DNA of 64,000 bases from NCBI GenBank assembly GCA_902778175.1, contig CACYWT010000021.1, forward strand, positions 20,127 through 84,126, given 5' to 3'. The DNA is from an uncultured Ruminococcus sp. (GTDB taxonomy: Bacteria > Bacillota > Clostridia > Oscillospirales > Acutalibacteraceae). This document shows, one piece after another, positions 47,352-56,182 of this stretch (position 1 is its first letter; every line of letters starts with the position of its first letter). The translations under genes and the position numbers were made by a program. Under the pieces are notes generated by a model. It had not been told where the DNA came from, searched no databases, and was given only the letters and a program-made list of their open reading frames with translations.

Positions 47352-47816
47352 ATGGGATTTCAGGATGACTGGATGATGCGGCAGATAGAGATGATGACTC
47401 AGTTTGTTGCAAATGTAGTATTCGGGAAAAAGGAAAGCGAGATCACATACGAGGTCATAGGCGAGATAGGCGACAGCACATCATTGACGCCTCTCGATCA
47501 GCTGCATCTGCAGCTTTGCCGTATGATACGCGAAGGAGATATCTGCGGCGCGGAGGATATCTTGTATGACAATATGGAATACAGCAATGACTATATACGT
47601 CTGGCTTCGGATTTCTATATGAGATTGAACAAGCTTTCCGATGAGGAGCTTGACGCAGGAGATTTTTCCCGTGATGAGGTCTATGAGGGATATATTGATA
47701 TGATGAGCCGTCTTGGTGTTCCGGTCGATATTTTCGGCAGTGCGGATAAGTCGGATTATTTTGTTAAGTCAGCGCCTGACGATGATAGTGCCGCAGATGC
47801 GCCGTCTGTTTTTTAG
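47352..47816 (+). CDS. DUF6483-like protein
   Basis: A 154-residue soluble helical protein. The N-terminus MGFQDDWMMRQIEMM fits my memory of DUF6483, a small clostridial family of unknown function. The C-terminal 30 residues are acidic and Ala/Asp-rich. It starts at 47352 with GTGGGG upstream. Repeat copy E5 begins four bases after its TAG stop. Confidence 0.65.
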   Translation: MGFQDDWMMRQIEMMTQFVANVVFGKKESEITYEVIGEIGDSTSLTPLDQLHLQLCRMIREGDICGAEDILYDNMEYSNDYIRLASDFYMRLNKLSDEELDAGDFSRDEVYEGYIDMMSRLGVPVDIFGSADKSDYFVKSAPDDDSAADAPSVF

Positions 47817-47819
47817 GAC

Positions 47820-47940
47820 TATAACCAATCACCGATGTCCCCCGCCTCTTAGGCGGCGGGTGCCATTCGGACTTTCAGTGGGGGTTATAATCCCCCACTG
47901 AAACCCCGAGGAGCTAAAATCGGGCTTTGCTCCGAGTTAA
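47820..47940 (+). repeat. Divergent hairpin repeat copy E5
   Basis: Begins TATAACCAATCACCGATGTCCCCCG and ends GAGTTAA. The first hairpin (CCGCCTCTTAGGCGG) and second (TTTCAGTGGGGGTTATAATCCCCCACTGAAA in two arms) match the main family in position, with compensatory changes. The right part is different (CTCGGAG/GGGCTTTGCTCCGAG). It is a subfamily of the same element. Confidence 0.8.
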
Positions 47941-47992
47941 ATAATGCGCAGATTATTGCTATGATCGCATAAAAGTAAATATACAGGTACAG

Positions 47993-48021
47993 CAGGGGAA
48001 TCTTTTCCCCTGTGTTTTTTT
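47993..48021 (+). terminator. Rho-independent terminator
   Basis: CAGGGGAA pairs with TTCCCCTG around TCTT, followed by a T run. It probably ends the rpiR to DUF6483 transcript. Confidence 0.9.
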
Positions 48022-48123
48022 GAAAATGGAAAAAATTATATTTTTATTAAAATCATTGAATTTTTTTTGTTTATGTTATATGATAATAATATAAATAAAT
48101 TCAAGAAAAGGAGTTGTTGTAAT

Positions 48124-50319
48124 ATGGGAAACAGTAAAAAAAGAATGATTTCTGTAACACTTGCAGCAGCGATGATGCTTCCGGTAATGTCGTGCACGGC
48201 ATCGGTCACTTCAGCTGCAGCAGAACCTACGGTGGTAAATCTTAATCAGAGCAGCGTTTATACAAGAACACAGGAGGAGATAACCAGCCGCTTTAAAGAA
48301 GCTCTTCCTAAGGACAGCACTGCGCCGCTTTATTCCTATGAAGGCACTAATACAAACGGAAACTATACCGCGTCCGTGCTTACTGATGAAACTAAACAGA
48401 ATGTGCTCAGCCTCTCAAATTATTACAGATGGCTCGGCGGTTATTCCGGGTTCAGTCTGAATACGAATTCAAATATCTGGGATTATGCTGCAAAAGGTTC
48501 GGTTCTTCTGAGTGTGTCAAATTTTTCGCATACTCCCGATAAACCGGCGGATATGAACGACAGCTTTTTCAATGACGCGACAAAGGGAACGAGCAGCAGC
48601 AGCATAGCCCGCGCCAACGGAGCACAGGGACAGGACGCATTGCTTTATACGCTGAGACTCTGGCTTGATGACGACGGTTATGATATTCCCGGTCATCGTG
48701 ATACATTCTTTACCCGAAACGGATATCTGCTGGCATACGGTATGTTCAGCGACCCGGGCGGAATGGTCAGCAGCTGTCAGACTGTAGGCTATGATTATGA
48801 CCCCAATCCTTCCGGAAAATCACGAAGAGGCAATGATGAGGCTGCATATGCATGGCCTGCTCCCGGAGCTTTCCCGGCGGACGATCTGTCCGTAAAGGCA
48901 CCCTGGACAATAACTTTCAATACGGATAAATTGAAATACAGCAAGCTTTCCGATCTGACGGTCACGATCAAGGATAATGATACGGGAAAAACAGAATCGC
49001 GTAACAGCAGCAGCGGTCTTTACGATACTGCTTACTGGGGCAGAACGATCAGCTTTGAGCACCCCACGATATCTGAAAATAATTACCTCGGCAAATCATA
49101 TACCGTTACCGTAAACGGATTAAAGGATTCCTTCGGCACTGATGCAAGTCTGACATATGATATTGATTTCTTCAGCTATTATAAGTTTGAAAACGTATCA
49201 TATCTTGAAGAATATTCCATTAAGCCCGGAGAAAAAATGAAGATCCATCCTGCAGTCCGCGGAGAAACGGGTACAACGACATTTGTTATCTATTACAAGA
49301 TGCCCGGAGGCAGTGACTGGACAAAATTTGCTGAAACAACTCAGAGCGGGGGTTATTATTCCGCAACATTGACGTATGAAGGAAAATACAGCTTCAAGGT
49401 CACAGCAACTGATTCCGCCGGACACAGCGCTGATAAGATCCTTGATCTGTATGTCGGTGAGGAAGAACCTCAGCCCGAACCGCTCGAAAATAATTCGTCT
49501 GTATCAAAAACTACAGTAAATATCGGAGATCCGGTAATTATTAACGGTGCGGCGTCAGGCGGCAACGGCAGCTATACATTCGCATACTATTTCAAAAAGA
49601 GCAGCAAGACGGACTGGATAGCTATTTCCGATGGATATACCGAAAAAACAACAGCTCAGTTCAAACCGGGTTCGGCAGTTCCTTATGATATTTTGATAGT
49701 ATCAAGAGACAGCGACGGCAATACCGCAAGCAAGACCTTTACCGTAAAGGTTAACAATATAGCTCTGAAAAACAACAGCTATATCAGTACCGACAGTATA
49801 AAGATCGGTGAAAAGGTAGTTATAAAGGGAGCGGCTGCCGGAGGAACGGCTCCGTATAAATATGCTTTCTATTATAAGAAGTGTACAAATTCCGAATGGA
49901 TACCGATGACAGAACCATATACTACAAAATCTATAGCTTTCAGACCCAAAACCGCTGTCGGATATGATGTCAAGGCAGTAGTGCGTGATGCGTCAGGAAC
50001 AGAAAAGTCAGTGACCTTCAAGGTATATCCTTATGCAGCAACTCTTTCCAATAAATCCACTGTAAGCGCGCAGACGGTAAAGGTCGGTGAGAAGGTCGTT
50101 GTCAAGGGCGCGGCATCAGGCGGAACATCTCCGTACAAATATGCGTTCTATTACAAGAAGAGCAAGAATACGGAATGGCTCCCGATGACGGAACCTTACA
50201 CATCAAAATCAGCAGCCTTCAAGCCCGGAAGCGCTACGACCTACAATGTTAAAGTAGTCGTAAAGGATTATGCCGGAACTGAAAAAACAAAGACAGTCAA
50301 TATCACTGTAACGAAATAA
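48124..50319 (+). CDS. Secreted CAP-like domain protein with Ig-like repeats
   Basis: A 731-residue exported protein. A signal peptide (MGNSKKRMISVTLAAAMM...) is cleaved near residue 36. Residues about 50-250 resemble a CAP/SCP domain: SNFSHTPDKPADM and YDIPGHRDTFF fit the His- and GHR-containing blocks. A linker domain follows, then four beta repeats of about 85-95 residues, each with GAASGG...YKYAFYYKK-type strands (triple-tyrosine-like). The last three repeats are close to each other, showing recent duplication. The same repeat type ends the C39-like protein at 56183. The ligand is unknown; cell-wall or polysaccharide contact is likely by inference. The start at 48124 follows AAGGAG. Confidence 0.78.
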   Translation: MGNSKKRMISVTLAAAMMLPVMSCTASVTSAAAEPTVVNLNQSSVYTRTQEEITSRFKEALPKDSTAPLYSYEGTNTNGNYTASVLTDETKQNVLSLSNYYRWLGGYSGFSLNTNSNIWDYAAKGSVLLSVSNFSHTPDKPADMNDSFFNDATKGTSSSSIARANGAQGQDALLYTLRLWLDDDGYDIPGHRDTFFTRNGYLLAYGMFSDPGGMVSSCQTVGYDYDPNPSGKSRRGNDEAAYAWPAPGAFPADDLSVKAPWTITFNTDKLKYSKLSDLTVTIKDNDTGKTESRNSSSGLYDTAYWGRTISFEHPTISENNYLGKSYTVTVNGLKDSFGTDASLTYDIDFFSYYKFENVSYLEEYSIKPGEKMKIHPAVRGETGTTTFVIYYKMPGGSDWTKFAETTQSGGYYSATLTYEGKYSFKVTATDSAGHSADKILDLYVGEEEPQPEPLENNSSVSKTTVNIGDPVIINGAASGGNGSYTFAYYFKKSSKTDWIAISDGYTEKTTAQFKPGSAVPYDILIVSRDSDGNTASKTFTVKVNNIALKNNSYISTDSIKIGEKVVIKGAAAGGTAPYKYAFYYKKCTNSEWIPMTEPYTTKSIAFRPKTAVGYDVKAVVRDASGTEKSVTFKVYPYAATLSNKSTVSAQTVKVGEKVVVKGAASGGTSPYKYAFYYKKSKNTEWLPMTEPYTSKSAAFKPGSATTYNVKVVVKDYAGTEKTKTVNITVTK

Positions 50320-50352
50320 TTTATTACGGGGGTTCAGTCGTTCCCTCATTAT

Positions 50353-50383
50353 ATATCGCCGTACATATGCTGTGCGGCGATAT
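50353..50383 (+). terminator. Hairpin after the CAP-like gene
   Basis: ATATCGCCG pairs with CGGCGATAT around a 13-base loop, followed by TTCTGT. It is a weak terminator candidate. Confidence 0.4.
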
Positions 50384-50475
50384 TTCTGTAATATCCTGCT
50401 GTGATGATGCATATAATATTATAGAATGCCGCAGTAGTATAAAAAAACAGGCGGCATGAAATCGGAGGTGCGCTT

Positions 50476-50613
50476 ATGGCAGGATTTATTATCGGTCTGG
50501 CAGTCGGAGCGGCACTGGGTGTTTTTTGCATGGCACTGCTGAGTACGGCATCTGCCGCAGATGACCGGACAGATGAGATCGGGAAAACACTTTACGGCAA
50601 AAAAGCAGAATAA
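50476..50613 (+). CDS. 45-residue membrane protein (DUF3789-like)
   Basis: The frame starts at ATG 50476 with CGGAGGTG seven bases upstream and ends at TAA 50611-50613. The product has one Gly/Ala-rich helix (GFIIGLAVGAALGVFCMALL) and a short charged tail. It resembles the small DUF3789 proteins (Gly-x-x-x-Gly-Val helix), an assignment from memory only. A terminator follows at once, so it is a single-gene unit. Confidence 0.65.
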   Translation: MAGFIIGLAVGAALGVFCMALLSTASAADDRTDEIGKTLYGKKAE

Positions 50614-50616
50614 AGC

Positions 50617-50658
50617 CGGCGGAGAGATCGTGTAACGGTTTCTCCGCCGTCTTTTTTT
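50617..50658 (+). terminator. Rho-independent terminator before spoIIIAA
   Basis: CGGCGGAGA pairs with TCTCCGCCG, followed by TCTTTTTTT. It ends the small membrane protein transcript. Confidence 0.88.
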
Positions 50659-50739
50659 ATATCCTGATTCATAACCTTGCCGGAGCTGCCATATAGATTA
50701 AATACCGAAATGAAAGAACGATCAAAAGGGAGAGGTACA

Positions 50740-51672
50740 ATGTCTATGAAAAACGAAAGCTTTGAAAGTGCTGCCGGAATGCTTTCTCCGGAGCTTGCAC
50801 AGGTGCTTATGAAGATCCCCGACAGCAGAAAGCGTGATGTTCAGGAAATAAGACTCAGGAGCAATAAGCCTCTTATTCTTTGCAGCGGCAGCCAGACGCT
50901 GTTTGTATGCAGTGACGGGACTATAGTTTATTCTCCGCAAAGGGCATATGTCTGTACGCAGAGGGATCTGTTTGAAACATTCCGCCGTATGTGCAGTTAT
51001 TCGGTATACAGCCGCCAGAGCGATATCCGCGAGGGTTTCATTACGGTCAGCGGAGGACACAGGGTTGGGCTTTGCGGAACGGCTGATGTCAGGGACGGAC
51101 ATATTCATTCCGTTACTGATATCACGACGCTTAATATCAGGATAGCGCGAAATATAGACGGCGCCGCGGAAAAGCTTATGCCGTCGGTAATGCCGCTTTG
51201 CGGAGGAATACTTATAGCGGGTCCTCCGGCATCCGGTAAGACCACACTGCTTCGGGATATAGCAAGAAGGCTTTCTCTTGGGATAAACTGTCCTGTGATG
51301 AAAACCTGCGTGATAGACGAAAGGGGAGAGCTTTCTGTCGGCGGTGATCTTGGATTTTGCGATGTGATGCGTTTTTATCCAAAGGGCGAGGGGATAGTCC
51401 AGGCGGTAAGATCCCTGTCGCCGCAGGTCATAATCTGTGATGAGATCGGTACGGATCAGGATGCAAGGGCTGTTGCAGGGGGAGCGAATGCCGGGGCATA
51501 TATTATAGCAACTATACACGCAGGAAACCGCAGTCAGCTTTTCCGCAGGGGACAGACTGCAAGACTTCTGGAAACAGGGGCTTTTACAAGGCTTGTAATG
51601 CTTGATACTCCCGACAGACCGGGACGGTTTACTGAAATAACCGATCTTACCGACAGAAGGTGGGCGGTATGA
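50740..51672 (+). CDS. spoIIIAA: Stage III sporulation protein AA (ATPase)
   Basis: A 310-residue secretion-type ATPase powering the SpoIIIA-SpoIIQ channel between mother cell and forespore. Walker A is GPPASGKTTLLRDIARR near residue 175. A Walker B-like strand (VIICDEIGTDQDA) and a His box (IIATIHAG) follow. The start at 50740 follows GGGAGAGG; an in-frame ATG further upstream lacks such a site. It overlaps spoIIIAB by 13 bases. Confidence 0.95.
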   Translation: MSMKNESFESAAGMLSPELAQVLMKIPDSRKRDVQEIRLRSNKPLILCSGSQTLFVCSDGTIVYSPQRAYVCTQRDLFETFRRMCSYSVYSRQSDIREGFITVSGGHRVGLCGTADVRDGHIHSVTDITTLNIRIARNIDGAAEKLMPSVMPLCGGILIAGPPASGKTTLLRDIARRLSLGINCPVMKTCVIDERGELSVGGDLGFCDVMRFYPKGEGIVQAVRSLSPQVIICDEIGTDQDARAVAGGANAGAYIIATIHAGNRSQLFRRGQTARLLETGAFTRLVMLDTPDRPGRFTEITDLTDRRWAV

Positions 51673-52181
51673 CAGCGATTAAGGCAATGGGAGGAATAAT
51701 GCTTATCGCCTGCGGCGCGCTTGCAGGACTTTATGCTTCAAGACGGCTGAAAAGACGGACGGATTTCCTGACACAGTATATTGTATTCCTTACCCGTGCG
51801 GAAACCATGATAAGCTATTGCAGCACCGAGATAGGAAGGATCGTTTCAGATCCCGGAGATGTTCCTCTGCTGAGCCGGATGCTTTCGGAGTGCTGCGCAA
51901 TGATAAACGGCGGCAGTGATTTTTCTTCTGCATGGAGCTGTGGCGTTTCATCTGCGGCGCAGGAGGGCTTGATTGCAGGAGATGATATAAACCTTGTCCG
52001 CAGCTTCTGCGACGGCTTCGGTACATCGGGAACCGAGGAGGAAATCGCCAAGCTGCGGCTGCACAGAGAACTGATAAGACAGCGGCTGGCTGTTCTCAGT
52101 GAGGAAGCTGCAAAGCGGCAGAAGCTTTACCGGGTTGTCGGAACATTCTGCGGCGCGATGGCAGCAGCTGTAATGATATAA
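51660..52181 (+). CDS. spoIIIAB: Stage III sporulation protein AB
   Basis: A 173-residue membrane protein with a helix at the N-terminus and one at the C-terminus, and a helical cytoplasmic middle. It resembles the GspF-like membrane platform of secretion systems. It is identified by size, topology and position between AA and AC. LRRRTDFLTQYI near residue 32 is typical. Confidence 0.9.
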   Translation: MGGMTAIKAMGGIMLIACGALAGLYASRRLKRRTDFLTQYIVFLTRAETMISYCSTEIGRIVSDPGDVPLLSRMLSECCAMINGGSDFSSAWSCGVSSAAQEGLIAGDDINLVRSFCDGFGTSGTEEEIAKLRLHRELIRQRLAVLSEEAAKRQKLYRVVGTFCGAMAAAVMI

Positions 52182-52216
52182 AGAAACTTTGATCCGGGAA
52201 AAAGGACTGACTGCAA

Positions 52217-52411
52217 ATGAATGTGGATTTTATCTTCAAAATCGCGGCAATAGGCATTATAGTTGCCGTTCTGAGCCTTGTTCTTTCCCGTTCGGGGAGG
52301 GAGGAACAGGCGATGATGACAACTCTTGCAGGGCTTATCGTAGTCCTGCTTATGCTGGTGGAAAAGATATCCGATCTTTTTTCCACTATAGAAGCTCTTT
52401 TCGGGTTCTGA
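52217..52411 (+). CDS. spoIIIAC: Stage III sporulation protein AC
   Basis: A 64-residue protein with two helices separated by a short loop (SRSGREEQAMM). Size and composition fit SpoIIIAC, a small membrane component of the feeding-tube channel. The stop at 52411 is two bases before the spoIIIAD ATG. Confidence 0.9.
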   Translation: MNVDFIFKIAAIGIIVAVLSLVLSRSGREEQAMMTTLAGLIVVLLMLVEKISDLFSTIEALFGF

Positions 52412-52413
52412 CA

Positions 52414-52803
52414 ATGCTTGCATTGTGCGCAGCTGCGCTGACAGCGGCACTGACCGCTGCTGCGCTTAGAAAATATTCCCCCGAAACTTCGGCGGTCATA
52501 GCGATTGCCGGAGGAGCAATGATTTTTTTGACCGTGCTTTTTCAGTGTATGCCGCTGTTTGCCGAAATGACCGCTTTATCAGAAAAAAGCGGTCTTGACG
52601 GAAATTATGCTGTAATTCTCGTTAAAACTGCCGGCATATGCGCCTTGTGCAGCTTTACCGCCGACTGCTGCCGTGACAACGGACAACAGGCTCTTGCATC
52701 GAGAGTAGAGCTTGGCGGAAGGATAGCTGTGATTGTGACTGCGCTTCCGCTTTTTGAAAACATATTGCAGACAGCGTCGTCTTTGCTGACGGCGGCGCCG
52801 TAA
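52414..52803 (+). CDS. spoIIIAD: Stage III sporulation protein AD
   Basis: A 129-residue membrane protein with about three helices. The ATG at 52414 sits two bases after the AC stop, so translation is coupled. An in-frame extension upstream (from 52189) is only the shadow of spoIIIAC and is rejected. The conserved acid/Lys-containing centre (YAVILVKTAGICALC) is family-like. Confidence 0.9.
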   Translation: MLALCAAALTAALTAAALRKYSPETSAVIAIAGGAMIFLTVLFQCMPLFAEMTALSEKSGLDGNYAVILVKTAGICALCSFTADCCRDNGQQALASRVELGGRIAVIVTALPLFENILQTASSLLTAAP

Positions 52804-52820
52804 CGGAGGTAAAAAACAGG

Positions 52821-53945
52821 ATGAAAAAACTGATCGCATTTATTATTGTCCTGATCTCGGCGCTGGCTTTTTCATTGCCGGTCAATGCGCAGAGTGATCA
52901 GATCAAAGAATTATTTGATGAGCAGCTGCGCGCAAGCGGAGCGGACGGTCTGTATTATTCCCTGCCCGAACAGACAAGAGAGCTTTTGTCGGAATCAGGT
53001 ATGGACAAAATATCATCAGAAAGCTGCAATGCTGATTTTTTCGGCATATTACGCAAAACCTTTGAGCTTGCTGCGATGAAGGGAAGTTCTCCTCTTGCGG
53101 CAGCAGCTGTATGCATGGGTATACTTCTTCTTACTTCTCTGACGGGTTCCTCAGGGCATGATGCACTTGCAGGGGTCGGAAATACCGTGGGCGCGCTGAG
53201 CATATGCTGTATAATCATTACTCCCGTGTGCGCCTTGATTTCATCTGCCGGAGAGGTTATTTCCGCAATAACGGGTTTTTCCGCGCTTTATATCCCGGTA
53301 ATGGCGGGACTTCTTGCCGGGAGCGGTCATCAGGGCAGCGCCTCGTCATATTATACCCTGCTTATGGGTTCTTCTCAGGTGATAACGCAGCTTTCGGATA
53401 AATTTATTATTCCCATGATAAATGTATTTACCCTGCTTTCTGTTTCAGCGTCGCTTTCGTCGGAGGTAAAAATGTCCTCTCTGTGCAGCGCCGTATACAA
53501 ATTTGTCAAATGGACGCTTACCTTTGTAATGAGCATTTTTGCGACAGTGCTGACTGCACAGACATTTGCATCGTCATCAATGGACAGGGTAAGCAAACGG
53601 GCGTTATCATTTACCGTAAGCTCGTTTGTTCCTGCGGTAGGAGGAGTTCTGAGCGAAACACTCGGCGCATTTGCCGGAAGCCTGGAAATGCTCAGATCCG
53701 GCGCAGGAGTATTTATAATAATAGCCTGCGGCTTTATAGTGCTGCCGGTGCTGATAGAATGTATTCTCTGGCGCGGAGTCCTTGTCGTTCTTGCCGCGGC
53801 AGGAGAAACTTTCGGAACAGATAGAATGAAAACCGTATTCAGTATGCTTTCCGATGCCGTGGGAATGCTTACTGCCGTACTTTTGTGCGTGCTGTCGGTT
53901 TTCATTATTTCAACGGTAATAATCATGATAGTCGGAAGTCGGTAA
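52821..53945 (+). CDS. spoIIIAE: Stage III sporulation protein AE
   Basis: A 374-residue polytopic protein with a cleavable-looking signal peptide (1-23), a short extracytoplasmic domain, and seven or eight helices. The conserved block SGFSALYIPVMAGLLAGSG is seen as TGFSALYIPVMAGLL near residue 155. It starts 17 bases after spoIIIAD with GGAGG upstream and ends one base before spoIIIAF. Confidence 0.93.
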   Translation: MKKLIAFIIVLISALAFSLPVNAQSDQIKELFDEQLRASGADGLYYSLPEQTRELLSESGMDKISSESCNADFFGILRKTFELAAMKGSSPLAAAAVCMGILLLTSLTGSSGHDALAGVGNTVGALSICCIIITPVCALISSAGEVISAITGFSALYIPVMAGLLAGSGHQGSASSYYTLLMGSSQVITQLSDKFIIPMINVFTLLSVSASLSSEVKMSSLCSAVYKFVKWTLTFVMSIFATVLTAQTFASSSMDRVSKRALSFTVSSFVPAVGGVLSETLGAFAGSLEMLRSGAGVFIIIACGFIVLPVLIECILWRGVLVVLAAAGETFGTDRMKTVFSMLSDAVGMLTAVLLCVLSVFIISTVIIMIVGSR

Positions 53946-53946
53946 T

Positions 53947-54414
53947 ATGGAAGGTATCAATAACTGGGCGCTGACGGTAACGGTCTGTGCCGTTATCGTA
54001 AGCATTGCAGGTCTTTTGCCCCGGAGCAAGGGAACGGAAAAAACCGTTCGGGCTGTTTTAGGAGCGTTTATGCTCTGTGCTGTGATACTGCCCTTCGGGA
54101 GCGGATATATACAAGGTATTGATCCGTTGTCCGGGATCAGTACGGAAAGCTTTGAGCAGAATAACAATATGGACGAAATTGCCGTCGATATGATAAAAAA
54201 ACAAATTGCAAAGCTAATTTACGGAAAGCTTGAGGAAAAGGGGATAATCCCGTCGGAAATCAGGGTGAGTGTTTCCGTTGATGACTCAGGCGGAATAAAA
54301 GCCGTAAGCGCGCTCATATATCTTGACAGCAGAGAATATCCGAAAGGAGCTGATGTGTGCAGGCGGCTTGAAAATGATCTTGGAATCAGGCTCGGATTGA
54401 TTCATGACCGGTAA
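53947..54414 (+). CDS. spoIIIAF: Stage III sporulation protein AF
   Basis: A 155-residue protein with two N-terminal helices and a small extracytoplasmic ring-building-like domain (EIRVSVSVDDSGGIKAVSALIYLD). Size and position fit SpoIIIAF. Repeat copy E6 begins four bases after its stop and separates it from spoIIIAG. Confidence 0.88.
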   Translation: MEGINNWALTVTVCAVIVSIAGLLPRSKGTEKTVRAVLGAFMLCAVILPFGSGYIQGIDPLSGISTESFEQNNNMDEIAVDMIKKQIAKLIYGKLEEKGIIPSEIRVSVSVDDSGGIKAVSALIYLDSREYPKGADVCRRLENDLGIRLGLIHDR

Positions 54415-54417
54415 TGT

Positions 54418-54612
54418 TATAACCGCAAAGTATGTCCCCCGAGTCTCGCCTGCCGGCTCGGTCGGTGCTTCTGCCTTTCAGAGGTGTCCACCGGACACCC
54501 GCACCCTCTAAGGCGGCGGGTGCCATATATCCGTTCAGTGGGAGTAAAAATCTCCCACTGAACGACAGCAAGCCTACGGCTTGCCTTTGCTTGTTGAAAG
54601 CAAAGCTTTTAA
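54418..54612 (+). repeat. Hairpin repeat copy E6, longest form, inside the spoIIIA operon
   Basis: This copy has all modules: TATAACCGCAAAG, the extra left module (GAGTCTCGCC...GGACACCCGCACC), the two large hairpins, CAAGCCTACGGCTTG and TTTGCTT/AAGCAAA, ending GCTTTTAA. It lies between spoIIIAF and spoIIIAG, leaving spoIIIAG with its own ribosome binding site 50 bases later. It should be transcribed as part of the operon. The 257-base gap is otherwise empty. Confidence 0.92.
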
Positions 54613-54671
54613 GATATCCGTCTGTTTTTCCGGAAACGGCGGCAAAAACAGAAAGGAAGTGAGGGAGTGAA

Positions 54672-55274
54672 TTGAAGGAAGGTAATGAAAGCAGACCTCA
54701 GAAGAAAACGCCTGACGGTATCATAGGGAAAATACTGAGCAATGACAAAGCGCTGACGATCATCGTTATTGTCGGGTTGATCGGCATAGGCATGATCTTC
54801 ATTTCCTCATATATAAGACCGCCTGCAAAGGAAAGCTCAGCCGCAGCGGACGAAAGCAGCGCCGAGGACAGCCTGCTTGAACAGTACCGCAGCAGTATCA
54901 CGGAGGAGCTGGGAAATATGCTTGCGAGTATGGACGGAGTAGGCAGAACTAAGATAATGATAACTCTCGACGGCGGCGTGAGGAATATTTATGCCACAGA
55001 TACCGATATAAACGGAAGGGAAACCTCACGAAAAAACGGTGATGACGAAAATGCAGACAAACAGAATACCGAAAAACGATCGTGTATACTTGTGCGCAAT
55101 AAGGACGGGACGGAAAAGGCGCTTACCGTCGGCAAGATGATGCCCTCCGTCAAGGGTGTTCTGATCGTATGTGACGGGGGAGATGATGAAGGAATAATAC
55201 AAAGGGTCAGGGAGGCGGTTTCGGCTGCGCTGGATATATCACAGACGCATATCTGCGTAAGTAAGCTTGGATAG
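54672..55274 (+). CDS. spoIIIAG: Stage III sporulation protein AG
   Basis: A 200-residue protein with one helix at about residues 26-45 and an extracytoplasmic ring-building-motif domain, which forms the large channel ring. ESLLEQYRSSITEELGNMLASMDGVG-like blocks and GVLIVCDGGDD are conserved. It starts at TTG 54672 with GAGGGA upstream. It is separated from spoIIIAF by repeat E6. Confidence 0.9.
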   Translation: MKEGNESRPQKKTPDGIIGKILSNDKALTIIVIVGLIGIGMIFISSYIRPPAKESSAAADESSAEDSLLEQYRSSITEELGNMLASMDGVGRTKIMITLDGGVRNIYATDTDINGRETSRKNGDDENADKQNTEKRSCILVRNKDGTEKALTVGKMMPSVKGVLIVCDGGDDEGIIQRVREAVSAALDISQTHICVSKLG

Positions 55275-55304
55275 AATACTGTATTATCAACAGGAGGAAT
55301 CAAT

Positions 55305-55922
55305 ATGACTTTCGGAAAAAGACAGCTTGTAATTGCGGCTCTTGTTGCCGCTCTTGGTGCAGCGGTATATCTTAACTGGCAGTTTACCGGAAATGCTCCG
55401 ATAGCAGGAGCGGATACTCAGGAAACGGGAGAAAAGCAGCTCGGTCAGACGACATATGTAAATACAGAAATAGGCGGCGAAGATCAGGATCTGCCGCAAA
55501 GCAGCAAAACAGAAAGCAGTATTGTCATGACCGATAAGATCAAGCCCGTTAGTGCCCAGGGCAGCAGTGTTGACAGCGGACATTTTGCTTCCGAAAGGGT
55601 AAAGCGTACCCAGAGTAATGCCAAAGCTGCGGAAACCCTTGCAGATATAGTTGAATCTGCGTCATCAAGCGATGCCGCAAAGAAAGAGGCGGTCGCATCT
55701 GCCGAAAAGCTTGCGATGATGATAAAGGCTCAGAGCGATATCGAAAGCGGGATCAAGGCAAAAGGGTTTGAAGATGCTTTTGTGTCTGTCAATAACGGCA
55801 GCTGTTCGGTGATGGTTTACGGCGGAAAGCTTGATGATGCGTCGGCTATTGCAATAAAGGATCTTGTGAACCGACAGGCAGGGATCAGCTTTGAGAAGAT
55901 AACAGTGGCTCAGGTAAAATAA
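55305..55922 (+). CDS. spoIIIAH: Stage III sporulation protein AH
   Basis: A 205-residue protein with an N-terminal helix (LVIAALVAALGAAVYLNW) and a C-terminal ring-forming domain (residues about 100-205). The domain carries the family block AEKLAMMIKAQSDIESGIKAKGFEDAFV. SpoIIIAH pairs with SpoIIQ across the intermembrane space. It is the last gene of the operon. No clear terminator is seen in 55923-56119, which is AT-rich. Confidence 0.92.
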   Translation: MTFGKRQLVIAALVAALGAAVYLNWQFTGNAPIAGADTQETGEKQLGQTTYVNTEIGGEDQDLPQSSKTESSIVMTDKIKPVSAQGSSVDSGHFASERVKRTQSNAKAAETLADIVESASSSDAAKKEAVASAEKLAMMIKAQSDIESGIKAKGFEDAFVSVNNGSCSVMVYGGKLDDASAIAIKDLVNRQAGISFEKITVAQVK

Positions 55923-56119
55923 AATGTTTAATTCTTTATCATAATAATTAAAAAATTGTAATCAAATATCTTATAAAAATCAAGATGTTTTATTGTTCAA
56001 AATGTAATTTTTGCGCCGGAAATATTAATAAAATAGCCATTTTCAAGATATAATAATTGTATAATAAGTCGAAAATGAAAAAATAAGCTCTTTTTTATGA
56101 ATTTATATTGTAATTTTTC

Positions 56120-56148
56120 TTGCAACAATTGTTAAAAAGTTGTAATAT
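56120..56148 (+). promoter_or_regulatory. Sigma-A-type promoter of the C39-like gene
   Basis: TTGCAA (56120-56125) and TAATAT (56143-56148) are 17 bases apart and 34 bases before the TTG start. Confidence 0.6.
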
Positions 56149-56182
56149 ATAGAGGCAACAAAAATTATACGGAGGTAATGTT

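Noticed and set aside
52189..52803. A long form of spoIIIAD starting upstream of spoIIIAC.
   Set aside because: Its first 75 residues are spoIIIAC read in another frame. The ATG at 52414 gives the family length.
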